Shown here piece by piece: positions 24,784 to 33,612 of a stretch of DNA of 64,000 bases. The position numbers and the translations under genes are program-made. The notes under the pieces were generated by a model. The model saw only the letters and a program-made list of their open reading frames with translations. It did no database searches and was not told the DNA's origin. Source of the stretch: Olsenella uli (GTDB lineage Bacteria > Actinomycetota > Coriobacteriia > Coriobacteriales > Atopobiaceae); assembly GCF_016900775.1 (NCBI RefSeq), contig NZ_JACJKN010000004.1:62001-126000 (forward strand). Direction: 5' to 3'. Position 1 is the first letter of the stretch. Each line of letters begins with the position of its first letter.

Positions 24784-25404
24784 CTACTCGTAGTGCCGCA
24801 CGTCCTTCTCGAGGTAGCGGCGCCTCTCGACCGTGGGGCCCATGGCGTTGACCGCGGCGTAGCGCGGGCACTCGCGGGCGTGGTCGTTGATGATGCCGCA
24901 GGCCTGCAGGTGCGAGTAGACCGTCGTGGGACCCAGGTACTTGAAGCCGCGACGCTTGAGGTCAGCCGCCACGCGCGCCGAGAGGCCGTTGCTCACCGGA
25001 ATCCACCCGTCGGCGTGCTTGTTGTAGAGGATCGTCTTGCCGTCCGAGAAGCCCCAGAGATAGGCGTCAAAGCTGCCGAACTCCTCACGAACCTGCTGGA
25101 AGCAGCGCGCGTTGTTGATGATAGCCTCAACCTTGCGGCGGGAGCGGATCATCCCCGGCGTCTCCAGGATGCGCTCGACGTCCTCCGGCCCGAACGCCGC
25201 CACGGCGTCGTAGTCGAAGCCCGCGAAGCACGCGCGGAGCACCTCGCGCTTGTGCAGCATCATGGTCCAGTTGAGCCCGCACTGCATGACCTCGAGCGAG
25301 AGGAACTCAAACTGCCCGCGGTCGTCGTGCAGGGGCACGCCCCACTCCTCGTCGTGGTAGCGCAGGCAGAGCTCGTCGGTGGTGTCCCAGTCGCAGTAGG
25401 ACAT
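24784..25404 (-). CDS. tag: DNA-3-methyladenine glycosylase I
   Basis: A 206-residue Tag glycosylase, which removes 3-methyladenine from DNA in base-excision repair. The zinc-binding residues C4, H17, H175 and C179 fall at exactly the positions known from the E. coli enzyme (family knowledge). CDWDTTDELCLRYHDEEWG opens the protein and GFKYLGPTTVYSHLQACG is the helix-hairpin-helix region. GGAGACCTGT precedes the ATG. It ends 3 bp from the hairpin run and is divergent from a DUF1810 gene. Confidence 0.95.
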   Translation of the reverse strand: MSYCDWDTTDELCLRYHDEEWGVPLHDDRGQFEFLSLEVMQCGLNWTMMLHKREVLRACFAGFDYDAVAAFGPEDVERILETPGMIRSRRKVEAIINNARCFQQVREEFGSFDAYLWGFSDGKTILYNKHADGWIPVSNGLSARVAADLKRRGFKYLGPTTVYSHLQACGIINDHARECPRYAAVNAMGPTVERRRYLEKDVRHYE

Positions 25405-25467
25405 ACAGGTCTCCGCTCTTCTCGGCAGGCAACGGGTCTATTATCTGACAAACGGGAGGGGTGGCGC

Positions 25468-25905
25468 ATGACCGCAGGCTTTGACATCGAGCGCTTTGTC
25501 CGCGCGCAGGCGGGCGGCGTCTTTGAGCAGGCGCTCGCCGAGATTCGCGCCGGCCGCAAGCGGAGCCACTGGATTTGGTTCGTCTTCCCGCAGGCGCGCG
25601 GGCTCGGACGCAGCCCCCTGGCGGAGCGCTATGGCATCGCCAGCCACGACGAGCTTGACGCATACGTCAACCATCCCCTGCTCAGGGGGCGTCTTCTTGA
25701 GATCTCGCACGCACTTCTCGCCCTGCCGGGAGGCGACCCCATCGCCGTGCTGGGGAGCATCGACGCCCTCAAGGTCCGCTCGTCGATGACGCTCTTCGAG
25801 CTCACGGGCGTCGACCCCGTCTTTGGTGATGTGCTGGACAAGTACTATGCCGGCGGCCGCGACGAGCTCACGCTGAGGATTGTGAACGAGTCCTGGGCTC
25901 GGTAA
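25468..25905 (+). CDS. DUF1810 family protein
   Basis: A 145-residue DUF1810 protein. The sequence RKRSHWIWFVFPQARGLG and the later SSMTLFELTG (a conserved kinetic helix) are typical of the family, whose function is unknown. GGGAGGGG lies 6 bp before the ATG. It is divergent from tag and converges on the MFS gene; the two stops are 14 bp apart with an inverted-repeat arm between them. Confidence 0.88.
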   Translation: MTAGFDIERFVRAQAGGVFEQALAEIRAGRKRSHWIWFVFPQARGLGRSPLAERYGIASHDELDAYVNHPLLRGRLLEISHALLALPGGDPIAVLGSIDALKVRSSMTLFELTGVDPVFGDVLDKYYAGGRDELTLRIVNESWAR

Positions 25906-25910
25906 AACAC

Positions 25911-25922
25911 GTCCCCAATTAC
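25911..25922. repeat. Left arm of inverted pair flanking MFS gene
   Basis: GTCCCCAATTAC covers the TAA of the MFS gene (25919-25921). The perfect complement GTAATTGGGGAC lies at 27182-27193, just outside the gene's start. The GGGGAC core links both to the palindrome family. Confidence 0.6.
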
Positions 25923-27166
25923 TCCTCGATGCGGCGGATGGCGGGGATTGACCAGGTCACGCCGGCGAGAAGGACCATCGCAGCCCCGGCGCCCACGAAC
26001 CACGCCGGGGCGCCCACCGCGTCCGCAAAGACGGACGAGAACGCCAGGCCCAGCGGCAGCGCCCAGGACATGATGGCACCGTAGAGGCCGAAGACGCGCC
26101 CCAGGTACTCGGGCGGGACCTTCTCCTGCATGAGGGCGGTCTGCGGGCCGGAGTAAAAGGGCGAGCTCAGGCCCATGAGGAAGCTCATGGCGAGAAACGC
26201 CATGAAGCCGCCCACCCCAAGCAGGCCCGCCGCGAGCGTGGCTACGCCGTAGAGCGCCGTCGCCGCCACGACGGTGAGCGCACGGTTCTTGAGGCCGCCC
26301 GTTGCCGCGAGCAGGGCCGAGCCCGCGATCATGCCCACCGAGAACACGATCTCCGCCGTGGCGGCGTCGCCCGTGGTGCCGCCGAAGTGGTCGAGCGTCA
26401 TGAGCGGGAAGAGCGCCGAGATGGGCGAGAAGACCAGCGTGAAGACGAAGCCGCACCAGAGCAGCGCGAAAAGGCCACGGTAGCCGCGCAGGACGCGATA
26501 GCCGTCGGCGGTCTCGGCCGCGAGGGCTCGGGCCTGCGCCGCAAGGCCGAGGTCCTTCTCGCCCGCCTGCGCGCCCTGCCCCGCGCCCCCCACGTCGAGC
26601 CGAGCCGCCAGCACTGCGACCGTCGCGATGAGCGCCCCGGCCACGTCGAGCGCAATCATGGCCGTGAGCCCCCAGAGCGGGTAGATCACCGCCGCGACGG
26701 CCGTGCCGAGGATGTAGCCGCCGGACTGGACGGCCTGCGTCACGCCAGCGAGGCGCGTGAGGTGCTCGGCCGGCGCCACGAGCGGCGTGAGCGCCTGGAA
26801 GGCCGGCGTGTGGAAGGCGCTGCCGATGGCCCGCACGAAGAGCGCGGCCATGACCACCCACACGGGGAGCGCGCCCGAGGGCGAGACCACCGCGCAGGCG
26901 GCGCTCACTGCGGCGATGAAGAGGTCTGCCCCGATGAGCGTGACCCTGAGCGGCAGGCGGTCCACGATGGCCCCCGCGAAGGTGCCGAGGAGCGCGAGCG
27001 GCAGGAAGCCCGCGAGGGACGCCAGCGAGAGCATGCTCGCCGAGTTCGTGGTGAGCGTGATGTGCCAGACGAAGCCCATCTGCAGGACGGAACTCGTGAG
27101 CACGGAGACCAGCTCGCCGCCCCACACGCACGCGAGCTTGGCCTTCCAGCTGCTCTCCTCGTTCAT
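25919..27166 (-). CDS. MFS transporter (macrolide-efflux-like)
   Basis: A 415-residue major facilitator with twelve predicted helices, resembling the MefA/macrolide-efflux group (DHA3). It starts with WKAKLACVWGGELVSVLTSS and has FAGAIVDRLPLR as the conserved loop between helices 2 and 3. A hydrophilic central loop (about residues 190-215) contains GEKD, coded by the dispersed word at 26552; a second copy is read antisense as VLLAG near the C-terminus (25964). GGGAG lies before the ATG 27166. It may extrude drugs or metabolites; its neighbour downstream of the start is a two-component system, but no operon is clear. Confidence 0.88.
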   Translation of the reverse strand: MNEESSWKAKLACVWGGELVSVLTSSVLQMGFVWHITLTTNSASMLSLASLAGFLPLALLGTFAGAIVDRLPLRVTLIGADLFIAAVSAACAVVSPSGALPVWVVMAALFVRAIGSAFHTPAFQALTPLVAPAEHLTRLAGVTQAVQSGGYILGTAVAAVIYPLWGLTAMIALDVAGALIATVAVLAARLDVGGAGQGAQAGEKDLGLAAQARALAAETADGYRVLRGYRGLFALLWCGFVFTLVFSPISALFPLMTLDHFGGTTGDAATAEIVFSVGMIAGSALLAATGGLKNRALTVVAATALYGVATLAAGLLGVGGFMAFLAMSFLMGLSSPFYSGPQTALMQEKVPPEYLGRVFGLYGAIMSWALPLGLAFSSVFADAVGAPAWFVGAGAAMVLLAGVTWSIPAIRRIEE

Positions 27167-27181
27167 TGCACTCCCTCTTTG

Positions 27182-27193
27182 GTAATTGGGGAC
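27182..27193. repeat. Right arm of inverted pair flanking MFS gene
   Basis: GTAATTGGGGAC is the exact complement of 25911-25922. It stands between the MFS start and the stop of the response regulator gene. Confidence 0.6.
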
Positions 27194-27197
27194 GGGT

Positions 27198-27863
27198 TCA
27201 TCTGAGCGCCCTCCAGTATGCCACGGCGATCTGCGTGCGGTTGCGCAGGTGCAGCTTGGCCAGGATCGAGCTGATGTGGTTGCGGACGGTGCCCTCGCCC
27301 ATGTAGGCGGCCGCGGCCACCTCGCGGTTGTCGAGGCCCTCGGCGATGAGCGCCACGACCTCGCGCTCGCGGTCGGTGAGCTGCGGAAAGATCGTCGCGA
27401 GGTCGGGCTTCTCGGCTGTCGCGCCGGACGCGCCGGACGCCCCGGTCGCCCCGCCCGCGCCGAGCGCGACCGCCCGCTCGAGCACCTCGCCCTCGAGGAC
27501 GCTCCGCCCCGCCATGACCGCGCGCAGCGCCGGCGCCACGCCCGCCACGTCCTGCTTGATGAGGTAGCCGGCCGCCCCCAGGGAGAGCGCCCGCACGATG
27601 TACTCGTCATCGGAGAAGGTGGTGAGAAAGACCACGCGCGGCGGCTGCGACGCGGCGAGGATCTGCTCGGCGGCGGCCAGGCCATCCACGCCAGGCATCT
27701 GGATGTCGAGAAGGACCACGTCGGGCGCGGCCTCCGCCGCCAAGCGCACGGCGTCGGCCCCGTCCGTCCCGCAGCCCGCGACCTCGATGTCCGGCTGCGC
27801 GTCCAGTACGATTCTGAGCGACTCCACCACCACGGCGTCGTCGTCTGCGATGACCACCCTCAT
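27198..27863 (-). CDS. NarL/LuxR-type response regulator
   Basis: A 221-residue response regulator. Receiver domain residues: acidic D7-D9, phospho-acceptor D53 in LLDIQMPG, the Thr pair near 84 and K near 103 in YLIKQD. A linker rich in Gly and Ala (about 130-150) joins the C-terminal LuxR helix-turn-helix (LTDREREVVALIAEGLDNRE, then GEGTVRNHISSIL). Its ATG overlaps the stop of the histidine kinase gene (ATGA). It probably controls the ABC-2 exporter encoded just upstream in the same operon. Confidence 0.95.
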   Translation of the reverse strand: MRVVIADDDAVVVESLRIVLDAQPDIEVAGCGTDGADAVRLAAEAAPDVVLLDIQMPGVDGLAAAEQILAASQPPRVVFLTTFSDDEYIVRALSLGAAGYLIKQDVAGVAPALRAVMAGRSVLEGEVLERAVALGAGGATGASGASGATAEKPDLATIFPQLTDREREVVALIAEGLDNREVAAAAYMGEGTVRNHISSILAKLHLRNRTQIAVAYWRALR

Positions 27864-29005
27864 GTCTCTCCCCTCGAGCGTGGAAAAGCGACGGCCCCCT
27901 TTCCACGCGGGACGCTGGCAAAGACGGTCCAGCCGCCGCGCTCCCCGGGGCCGGCGCGGAAGGTGCCGCCGAGCGCCCGCACGCGCTCCTCCATGGAGGC
28001 GAGCCCCATGCCGGAGCCGTCGCCGCGCCCGGCGCCCCCGCGACCGTCATCTGTCACCGTGAGCCGCCAGAGGCCGGGATGCTCCACGAGCTCCACGCCC
28101 ACGTGGCGCGCGTCCGCGTGGCGCAGCACGTTGGAGACGGCCTCGCGCACGACCGCCGTGAGGCAGCTCGCCACGGCGGCCGGCGCCTCCCCCGCCTCCG
28201 CGCGCACCGTGGGCGCGAGCGGCGTCCCCGCGCAGGCGCGCTCCACGACGGCGCGCACCTGCACCGAGAGGTCGCACGCGTCGTCGCGCAGGTCGTGCAC
28301 GCTCGCGCGCACCTCGTCGAGCGCCGCGCGCACCGTGTCCGCCACGGCCGCGAGGTCCTGTGCCACCGGCTCCCCGGCATGCGCCACACGGTACGCCTCC
28401 GCCTGCACGACGGCACGCGTGAGCAGGTGGCCCACGTTGTCGTGGATGTCACGGGCGATGCGCGCCCGCTCGGAGAGCGTGGCCAGACGCACCTCGTAGT
28501 CCTGGGCGTCCAGGAGCTCGCGGTTCTTCTCGGCCAGGGCGAGGCGCGCGGCGGCGAGGTCGTCCCGCGTGCGGAGGGCGTCACGGCGGCGCAGCTCAAA
28601 CGCCCCGACGCGGAGGCCGAGCCATCCGCCCACAGCAACGCCAGCCACGGCGAGAAGGACCGCGGGCCCGCCCGGCGTGCCACGTGCCGCGCCCCAGGCG
28701 AGCGGCACGAGCAGGGCGGCGGGCACAGCGCGCAGCCGCCCCCTCTCCCCGGCGACTATCCGGCACAGGTCGTAGGCCGCCACGCCGAGCAGCGCCACAG
28801 CCTCGGGCAGGGCGCACGCGAGGGCGCAGAGGGCAAGGGGCGGCACGAGGGCCGCCCGGCCGCGGGCGAGCTCGCAGAGAGCCGCCAGGGCGACCGTTGC
28901 CAGCAGCGCGACCACGAGGCCGACACCCGCCGTCCCGCCCGCCGCCGCAGCGAGCGCGGGCAGGCAGGCGACGAGCGCCACGAGCTTGTCGGCCAGTCTC
29001 TCCAT
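27860..29005 (-). CDS. Sensor histidine kinase (HisKA_3 type)
   Basis: A 381-residue membrane sensor kinase. The first 130 residues are about four to five hydrophobic helices with no large extracellular domain, as in intramembrane-sensing kinases. The phospho-acceptor is H188 in ARIARDIHDNVGHLL (HisKA_3 type); the ATPase part has EAVSNVLRHA (N box) and VTDDGRGG with GMGLASMEERV (G boxes). Partner of the overlapping response regulator. Related systems next to ABC-2 exporters sense peptide antibiotics; that is an inference here. Confidence 0.93.
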   Translation of the reverse strand: MERLADKLVALVACLPALAAAAGGTAGVGLVVALLATVALAALCELARGRAALVPPLALCALACALPEAVALLGVAAYDLCRIVAGERGRLRAVPAALLVPLAWGAARGTPGGPAVLLAVAGVAVGGWLGLRVGAFELRRRDALRTRDDLAAARLALAEKNRELLDAQDYEVRLATLSERARIARDIHDNVGHLLTRAVVQAEAYRVAHAGEPVAQDLAAVADTVRAALDEVRASVHDLRDDACDLSVQVRAVVERACAGTPLAPTVRAEAGEAPAAVASCLTAVVREAVSNVLRHADARHVGVELVEHPGLWRLTVTDDGRGGAGRGDGSGMGLASMEERVRALGGTFRAGPGERGGWTVFASVPRGKGAVAFPRSRGET

Positions 29006-29052
29006 GGGGCGATTCTAGCAGCGCGGCCGGACAGCAACGCGCGTCGCGTCGC

Positions 29053-30258
29053 TCACGCCGCGCCGGCGGCGCGACGGCGGGCGCGACCGAGCGAGAGCCC
29101 CACGGCAAAGAGCGTCACCGCAAAGAGCAGAACGATCCCCAGGCACGTTACCAGCTCGGCGACAAGCTCGGGCGTGAGCTCGCGGGCGTGCAGCGCCGAC
29201 GCGACCGCCTGGCTCACCCAGTACGAGGGCGAGAGGCGCGCCGCCGCCTGCACGGCCTCCGGCAGCATGGAGAGCGGCACCCACGCCCCGCCGAGAAACG
29301 AGAGCACCATCGCGCCGATGTTGCCGCACGCGTTGACCGCGTCCTCGCTGAGGCCGAGCTGCGCGAGCAGAAACGCCAGCGCGAGCGGCACCAGGGCAAA
29401 GGGAAGCACGCTCCCAAGCGCGCAGGCCACGAGCGCCGGGTCCGTCCCGGCGAGCGCGCCCGCGCTCGATGCGAGGGCCACGGCGCAGGTCCACGCCCAC
29501 ACGGCCACCGCGAGCACGAGGCACGCCGCGACCTGCCCCGCGGAGAGGCGCGCGGGCGAGACGGGCCCCGCCGCCGTACGACGCCGCAGCTCAGGCCGCT
29601 GGAACGCCGCGAGCGAGACCCCGGCCACCACCACGATGGAGCTCATGACGGAGTATGTGGAGAAGTTCAGGTACGTGGCGAGCCTATCGGCGCCGCCGAG
29701 CGCGCCCTCGGACTCCCGCACGCCCACCTCGGCCCGCTCCGCCGCCGCAACCAGCGCGAGGTCCGCGACCTCGGTCGCTGACGCCGTCGGCTCGAGCGCC
29801 GCAGCGCCCGCCGCGAGCGAGACCCAGCGCGACGCCGCCTGCGCCGCGAGCGCCCCCGCCTGCACGTCCTGGCCGTAGGCAACCTCGAGCGCCGGCACCT
29901 CGTCCCCCGCGCGCGCCGCCTCGAGCAGCTCCCGCTCAAAGCCCTCCGGCAGCACCACCAGGCAGTCCACCTGGCCCGTCGCCACGCCGTCCTGCAGCGC
30001 GAGCGGCTCGTCCGCAACGTCCACGAGCTCGAAGGCGTCTCCCGCCCACGCCGCGAGCGCACCTGAGAGCGCCGTGCCGTCCCGGTCCACCACGGCGACG
30101 CGCGCCTCGTAGGCGGCATAACCGTCCTTCTCGCCTGCGGTGGCCGTGCCCATGTCCCCCACCACGAACACGCCCATGAGGGAGAGAAACACCACGTAGA
30201 GCGCGAGGTAGATGGGGTGTCCGGCAACCACGCGCAGGGCGGTCCTAAAGGTGCTCAT
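29053..30258 (-). CDS. ABC-2 type permease, second subunit
   Basis: A 401-residue ABC-2 permease: one N-terminal helix (FRTALRVVAGHPIYLALYVV region), a large extracytoplasmic domain (about 40-200) and five or six C-terminal helices, the YhgE/Pip- or DrrB-like layout. GEKD (coded at 30124) lies at the start of the extracellular domain. The ATG 30258 has GGAGACAG upstream and overlaps the end of the other permease gene by 14 bp. It would form one exporter with the other permease and the ATPase. Confidence 0.88.
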   Translation of the reverse strand: MSTFRTALRVVAGHPIYLALYVVFLSLMGVFVVGDMGTATAGEKDGYAAYEARVAVVDRDGTALSGALAAWAGDAFELVDVADEPLALQDGVATGQVDCLVVLPEGFERELLEAARAGDEVPALEVAYGQDVQAGALAAQAASRWVSLAAGAAALEPTASATEVADLALVAAAERAEVGVRESEGALGGADRLATYLNFSTYSVMSSIVVVAGVSLAAFQRPELRRRTAAGPVSPARLSAGQVAACLVLAVAVWAWTCAVALASSAGALAGTDPALVACALGSVLPFALVPLALAFLLAQLGLSEDAVNACGNIGAMVLSFLGGAWVPLSMLPEAVQAAARLSPSYWVSQAVASALHARELTPELVAELVTCLGIVLLFAVTLFAVGLSLGRARRRAAGAA

Positions 30259-31447
30259 AGCTCTGTCTCCTAAAGATGGCGCCGGCCACGGCGAGAAGGG
30301 CGAGCGCACCCGCCACGCAGGCGGCGAGGCGCGCGGCGAACGGCGCGAGCGAGGTGTAGTAGTAGAGCGCGTAGAACGTGTCGCACACGAGCTTGGTCGG
30401 GTTCACCCAGCTCGTCCACGGCAGCGTGTGGGCGAGGTTGTCCGCGAGCTCCATCGCCGCAGTTCCATAGAGACCGGCAAAGAGCGAGAGCACGCAGGTC
30501 AGCGCCGTGAGGATACCCGAACGCGCGGAGATGCCAGCCGAGAGGGGCAGCGCCCCCACGCACGCACCGAGCGCCGTGGCGAGCAGCGCGCAGACGGCAA
30601 CGGCCACGAGGGCAAGTCCTTCTCGGCCGCCAAAGTCCACGCCCGCCACAAGGCGCAGGAACGCAAAGGCCAGCGTCAGCGTCACGGTCGAAACCGCCCA
30701 CGCGCCGAGCGCGCAGCCGGCGAGCTGCCGCAGGCGCGAGGTGCCCGAGACCGCCCGGCGCGCCCCGAGCGCCGAGACGCCGGGCTGCGCATACGCCACG
30801 GCGAGCATGCCCGCCTGGGAGGCCATGAGCGTGGACATGCCGAGCAGGGCGTAGTAGTAGCGCACGATCTCCTCGGGCCGGGCGTGCGTGATCTGCACCC
30901 GCTCGACCGCCACCTGGATGCCCAGGGCGTCCGTCACGGCGGCGGGGTCCGCGAGCGCCGCCGGATCGCGCTGCGCCACCTCCTCCAGCAGGGCGCGCGA
31001 CTGCACGTAGGAGCTGGCGACGGTCTCCAGGATCGTGCGGTTGACCGCCGACGCGCCGTCCGCGCTCGCGAGCGTGTAGGCCGAGCCCACCGTGAGCGCG
31101 GGCGCGCCGTCAGAGGCAATCTCAAAGTAGCCGTCAATCTCCCCACTGGCGAGAAGGGACTCAGCCTCGTCGGCGGTCCCCACACGCCGCAGGTCGAGCA
31201 ACTGGTCCTTCCCCGGCTCCGCGAGAGCCTCTGCGACCTGGGTGAAAGAGCCCGCAGACGCATCGTCCTTCTCGTCCGCCGGAGCCACGAGCGCCACCGG
31301 CACCGGGTCCACCACGCCGTCCGTACGCATGCCGGAGAACATGAAGAGGAAGATGGCCGACATGATGAGGGGAAACGCCAGCACCCATACGATCACCGAG
31401 GGCGTGCGCACGAGGCTCTTGACGCTCACCAGAAACGAGGTTCCCAT
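30245..31447 (-). CDS. ABC-2 type permease, first subunit
   Basis: A 400-residue ABC-2 permease with the same build as its neighbour: N-terminal helix (VIVWVLAFPLIMSAIFLFMF), an extracytoplasmic domain of about 170 residues and a C-terminal bundle of helices ending FRRQSYEHL. ADEKDDAS early in the protein again comes from a variant of the dispersed word (31266). It lies 9 bp after the ATPase gene. Together the three genes encode an exporter of unknown substrate. Confidence 0.88.
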   Translation of the reverse strand: MGTSFLVSVKSLVRTPSVIVWVLAFPLIMSAIFLFMFSGMRTDGVVDPVPVALVAPADEKDDASAGSFTQVAEALAEPGKDQLLDLRRVGTADEAESLLASGEIDGYFEIASDGAPALTVGSAYTLASADGASAVNRTILETVASSYVQSRALLEEVAQRDPAALADPAAVTDALGIQVAVERVQITHARPEEIVRYYYALLGMSTLMASQAGMLAVAYAQPGVSALGARRAVSGTSRLRQLAGCALGAWAVSTVTLTLAFAFLRLVAGVDFGGREGLALVAVAVCALLATALGACVGALPLSAGISARSGILTALTCVLSLFAGLYGTAAMELADNLAHTLPWTSWVNPTKLVCDTFYALYYYTSLAPFAARLAACVAGALALLAVAGAIFRRQSYEHL

Positions 31448-31456
31448 GGCAGCCCC

Positions 31457-32419
31457 CTAGTCGCGCAGCTCGCGGCCGCAGAGCTCGAGGAAGACATCGT
31501 TCAAGGTGGGCGGCTCGGACCACACGCGCCCCAGGCGCACGCCGGCCGCGGTCAGCACGCTGAGCGCGTCGGTGAGGTTGTGAGCGCTCGCCTCGCAGGT
31601 CAGGCGCAACATGCCGTCCGCGCAGTCCGCTGAGAGCACGTGCGAGAGGCCGCGTAGGCGCTCGAGCGTGCCCTCGGGAAGCTCGCCCACCTCAGCCGTG
31701 ATCTTCTCGCCGAGGCTGATCATGCGCTTGAGCTCGTCGGCGGTGCCCTGCGCCACAGCGCGCCCGCGGTCGCAGATCATGATGCGGCCGCAGATCTGCT
31801 CGACCTCCTCCATGTAGTGGCTCGTGTAGACCACCGTGGCGCCCTCGTCGCGCAGGCGGCAGATGCCGTCCAAGATGTTCGCGCGGCTCTGCGGGTCCAC
31901 GGCGACGGTGGGCTCGTCGAAGAAGATGAGCTCCGGGCGGTGCGCGATGCCGCAGGCGATGTTGAGCCGTCGCGCCAGACCGCCGGAGAGCTTGGCCGGG
32001 CGGAAGCGCGCGTAGTCGCCGAGGCCCACGAAGTCGATCGCCTCGTCCACGAGCTGGCGGCGCCGGCGGCGGTCGCGCACGTAGAGCGCGCAGAAGGCGT
32101 CCACGTTCTCGCGCACGGTGAGCTCGTCGAAGACGGCCACCTGCTGCGGGACCACGCCCACACGCGCCTTGAGGTCGTAGCGGCTCGGCGCCATCGGCTC
32201 GCCAAAGAGCTCGATGGTGCCGCGGTCGTAGGAGAGCAGCTGGAGGATGCAGTTGATGGCCGTGGTCTTGCCCGACCCGTTGGGGCCGAGAAGCCCGAAG
32301 ATCTCCCCACGGCGGACGGCGAGGTCCAGATGGTCAAGCGCGACGAGCTCGCGATAGCGCTTGACGAGCCCGGTGACACGGACGACGTCTTGTGATGGTG
32401 CGGTCTGCGTGTGTGGCAT
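31457..32419 (-). CDS. ABC-2 exporter ATPase
   Basis: A 320-residue ATPase of the DrrA/CcmA group. Walker A GPNGSGKTT (about 44-52), signature LSGGLARRL (about 143) and Walker B LIFFDEPTVAVDP (about 165) are complete, with SHYMEEVE as H-loop. A C-terminal 80-residue domain (from about 235) is typical of drug-export ATPases. First gene of a five-gene set with two permeases, a histidine kinase and a response regulator, all on the - strand. Confidence 0.93.
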   Translation of the reverse strand: MPHTQTAPSQDVVRVTGLVKRYRELVALDHLDLAVRRGEIFGLLGPNGSGKTTAINCILQLLSYDRGTIELFGEPMAPSRYDLKARVGVVPQQVAVFDELTVRENVDAFCALYVRDRRRRRQLVDEAIDFVGLGDYARFRPAKLSGGLARRLNIACGIAHRPELIFFDEPTVAVDPQSRANILDGICRLRDEGATVVYTSHYMEEVEQICGRIMICDRGRAVAQGTADELKRMISLGEKITAEVGELPEGTLERLRGLSHVLSADCADGMLRLTCEASAHNLTDALSVLTAAGVRLGRVWSEPPTLNDVFLELCGRELRD

Positions 32420-32508
32420 GGCGGCCCCTTTCTCTTGGCGCCATTGTCACCGGCTGCCCGCGCCCGGGGAAGTGAGTTTTGTCACGAGTGCGGCCCCGCG
32501 TGGTGGGC

Positions 32509-32538
32509 GAGACAAGGGGGACAGATCCATTTGTCTCA
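32509..32538. repeat. Single palindromic unit (GAGACAA family)
   Basis: GAGACAA at 32509-32515 pairs with TTGTCTC at 32531-32537. The 30 bases match each arm of the element inside the CydDC-like gene at 61819-61848 with about three differences. The PIN gene stop is 27 bp away. Confidence 0.75.
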
Positions 32539-32564
32539 GACGTTTACGCGCGACTGGACAATCG

Positions 32565-32993
32565 CTAGCCAAAGGTCTCGAGGTACTCCGCGCAGGTCAT
32601 GGCGCGGACCTTGGAGCGCTTGTACGCGCCCGCGTCGCGCGTGAGGATGACGTCCGCGTCGTTGAGCTCGGCGCAGGCGCGGATGAGGCCGTCCTCGAAG
32701 TCCGGCTCGCCGCAGCCGAGCGAGAGCTCGCACTCCTCCGCGCCCATCGGCGCGATCACGAGCAGCTCGCGCAGCCACTCGATCGATCTTCTCGCCCGCG
32801 CCTCGCCGTACTGCCGCCGCAGCACGCAATACGCATCCTTGAGCGACCCCACGGCAACGAGCCCCAGGTCTCCCCCGCCGTTGCAGCGGCGAAGGACCTC
32901 GCACGCCTCCGCCGACTGCGGGCGCTCCCTGCAAACCGCGTCGAGAAGAACGCTGGTGTCGAAGAGCAGCCTCCTGCTGTTGAAGTCACGCAT
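32565..32993 (-). CDS. PIN-domain protein, possible toxin
   Basis: A 142-residue PIN-domain ribonuclease-like protein. Acidic residues expected for the metal site are in LLFDTSVLLDAV (D12), PDFEDGLIRACAE and DVILTRDAGAY. PIN proteins of this size are often VapC-type toxins. No antitoxin gene was found next to it: the 50 bp upstream hold only a palindrome and a small stem. It may be orphaned, since gene remnants begin directly upstream. Start chosen at 32993, the only ATG matching the fold. Confidence 0.82.
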   Translation of the reverse strand: MRDFNSRRLLFDTSVLLDAVCRERPQSAEACEVLRRCNGGGDLGLVAVGSLKDAYCVLRRQYGEARARRSIEWLRELLVIAPMGAEECELSLGCGEPDFEDGLIRACAELNDADVILTRDAGAYKRSKVRAMTCAEYLETFG

Positions 32994-32999
32994 AGCGAT

Positions 33000-33020
33000 A
33001 CAATTATCCTCGATAATTGT
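33000..33020. promoter_or_regulatory. Palindromic operator-like site before PIN gene
   Basis: ACAATTATC and GATAATTGT are perfect 9-bp inverted arms with a 3-nt centre (33009-33011), 7 bp before the PIN start codon. The site would cover the -10/ribosome-site zone. A second small stem AACGCC/GGCGTT lies at 33028-33043. Confidence 0.5.
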
Positions 33021-33042
33021 CTCCTAAACGCCAAAGGGCGTT

Positions 33043-33603
33043 GACCCCTCCTACTACCAGCACTCGCTGGCACCCTATCTCACCTTCTTCAAGGATCAGT
33101 ACTTCGTGGAGGAGCAGCGCGGATGGGATGCGCCAGTCAAGGCGAAGTCCCGAGTGAGATCAAAGCCAAAGAGGACCTTCGTCGACCCCTCTCTTCCCGC
33201 CTCCCTGCTCTCGATGACCCCAGAGCGCCTTCTTCGAGAGACGCAAGTCTTTGGGACGCTCTTCGAGGAGCTTTGTCTCAGAGACGTGCGAGTGTACTGC
33301 TCTGCGCTCGGGACGATCCCCGACGCTGAAGTGCGCTACTACGGAGACGCCGACGGCCTCGAAGTTGACATCATCGTTGAGCTTCCTGACGGAAGGTGGG
33401 GCGCTTTCGAGGTGAAGCTGAGCGAGGAGAAGGTGCCCGCAGCAGAGCGCAACCTCCTCAGACTGCGCGACAAGATTGCACGCAACCCCGCCGCACGTAA
33501 CGCGAATCCCTCGTTCCTTGCGGTCCTTGTCGGCAAGGCGTCCTTCTGCAGAAGGACGCCCAACGGAGTGTTTGTTGTCCCCATTACCGAGCTAGGGGCA
33601 TAA
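33043..33603 (+). pseudogene. Truncated DUF4143 ATPase, C-terminal remnant 1
   Basis: The frame open from 33028 reads into the C-terminal DUF4143 part of an AAA-type ATPase: GWDAPVKAKSRVRSKPKRTF, DPSLPASLL, LEVDIIVELPDGRWGAFEVK and NLLRLRDKIARNPAA. Homology is recognisable from about 33043, before the first possible start (GTG 33106), and the N-terminal AAA_14 ATPase domain with its Walker motifs is absent. A stop and the PIN operator lie directly upstream. So about 60% of the gene has been lost and the rest is probably not functional. Confidence 0.75.
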
Positions 33604-33612
33604 GGAAACAAC

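Noticed and set aside
32565-33603. PIN protein and DUF4143 stump as a toxin-antitoxin pair
   Set aside because: They are divergent, and the stump is the end of an ATPase, not an antitoxin.
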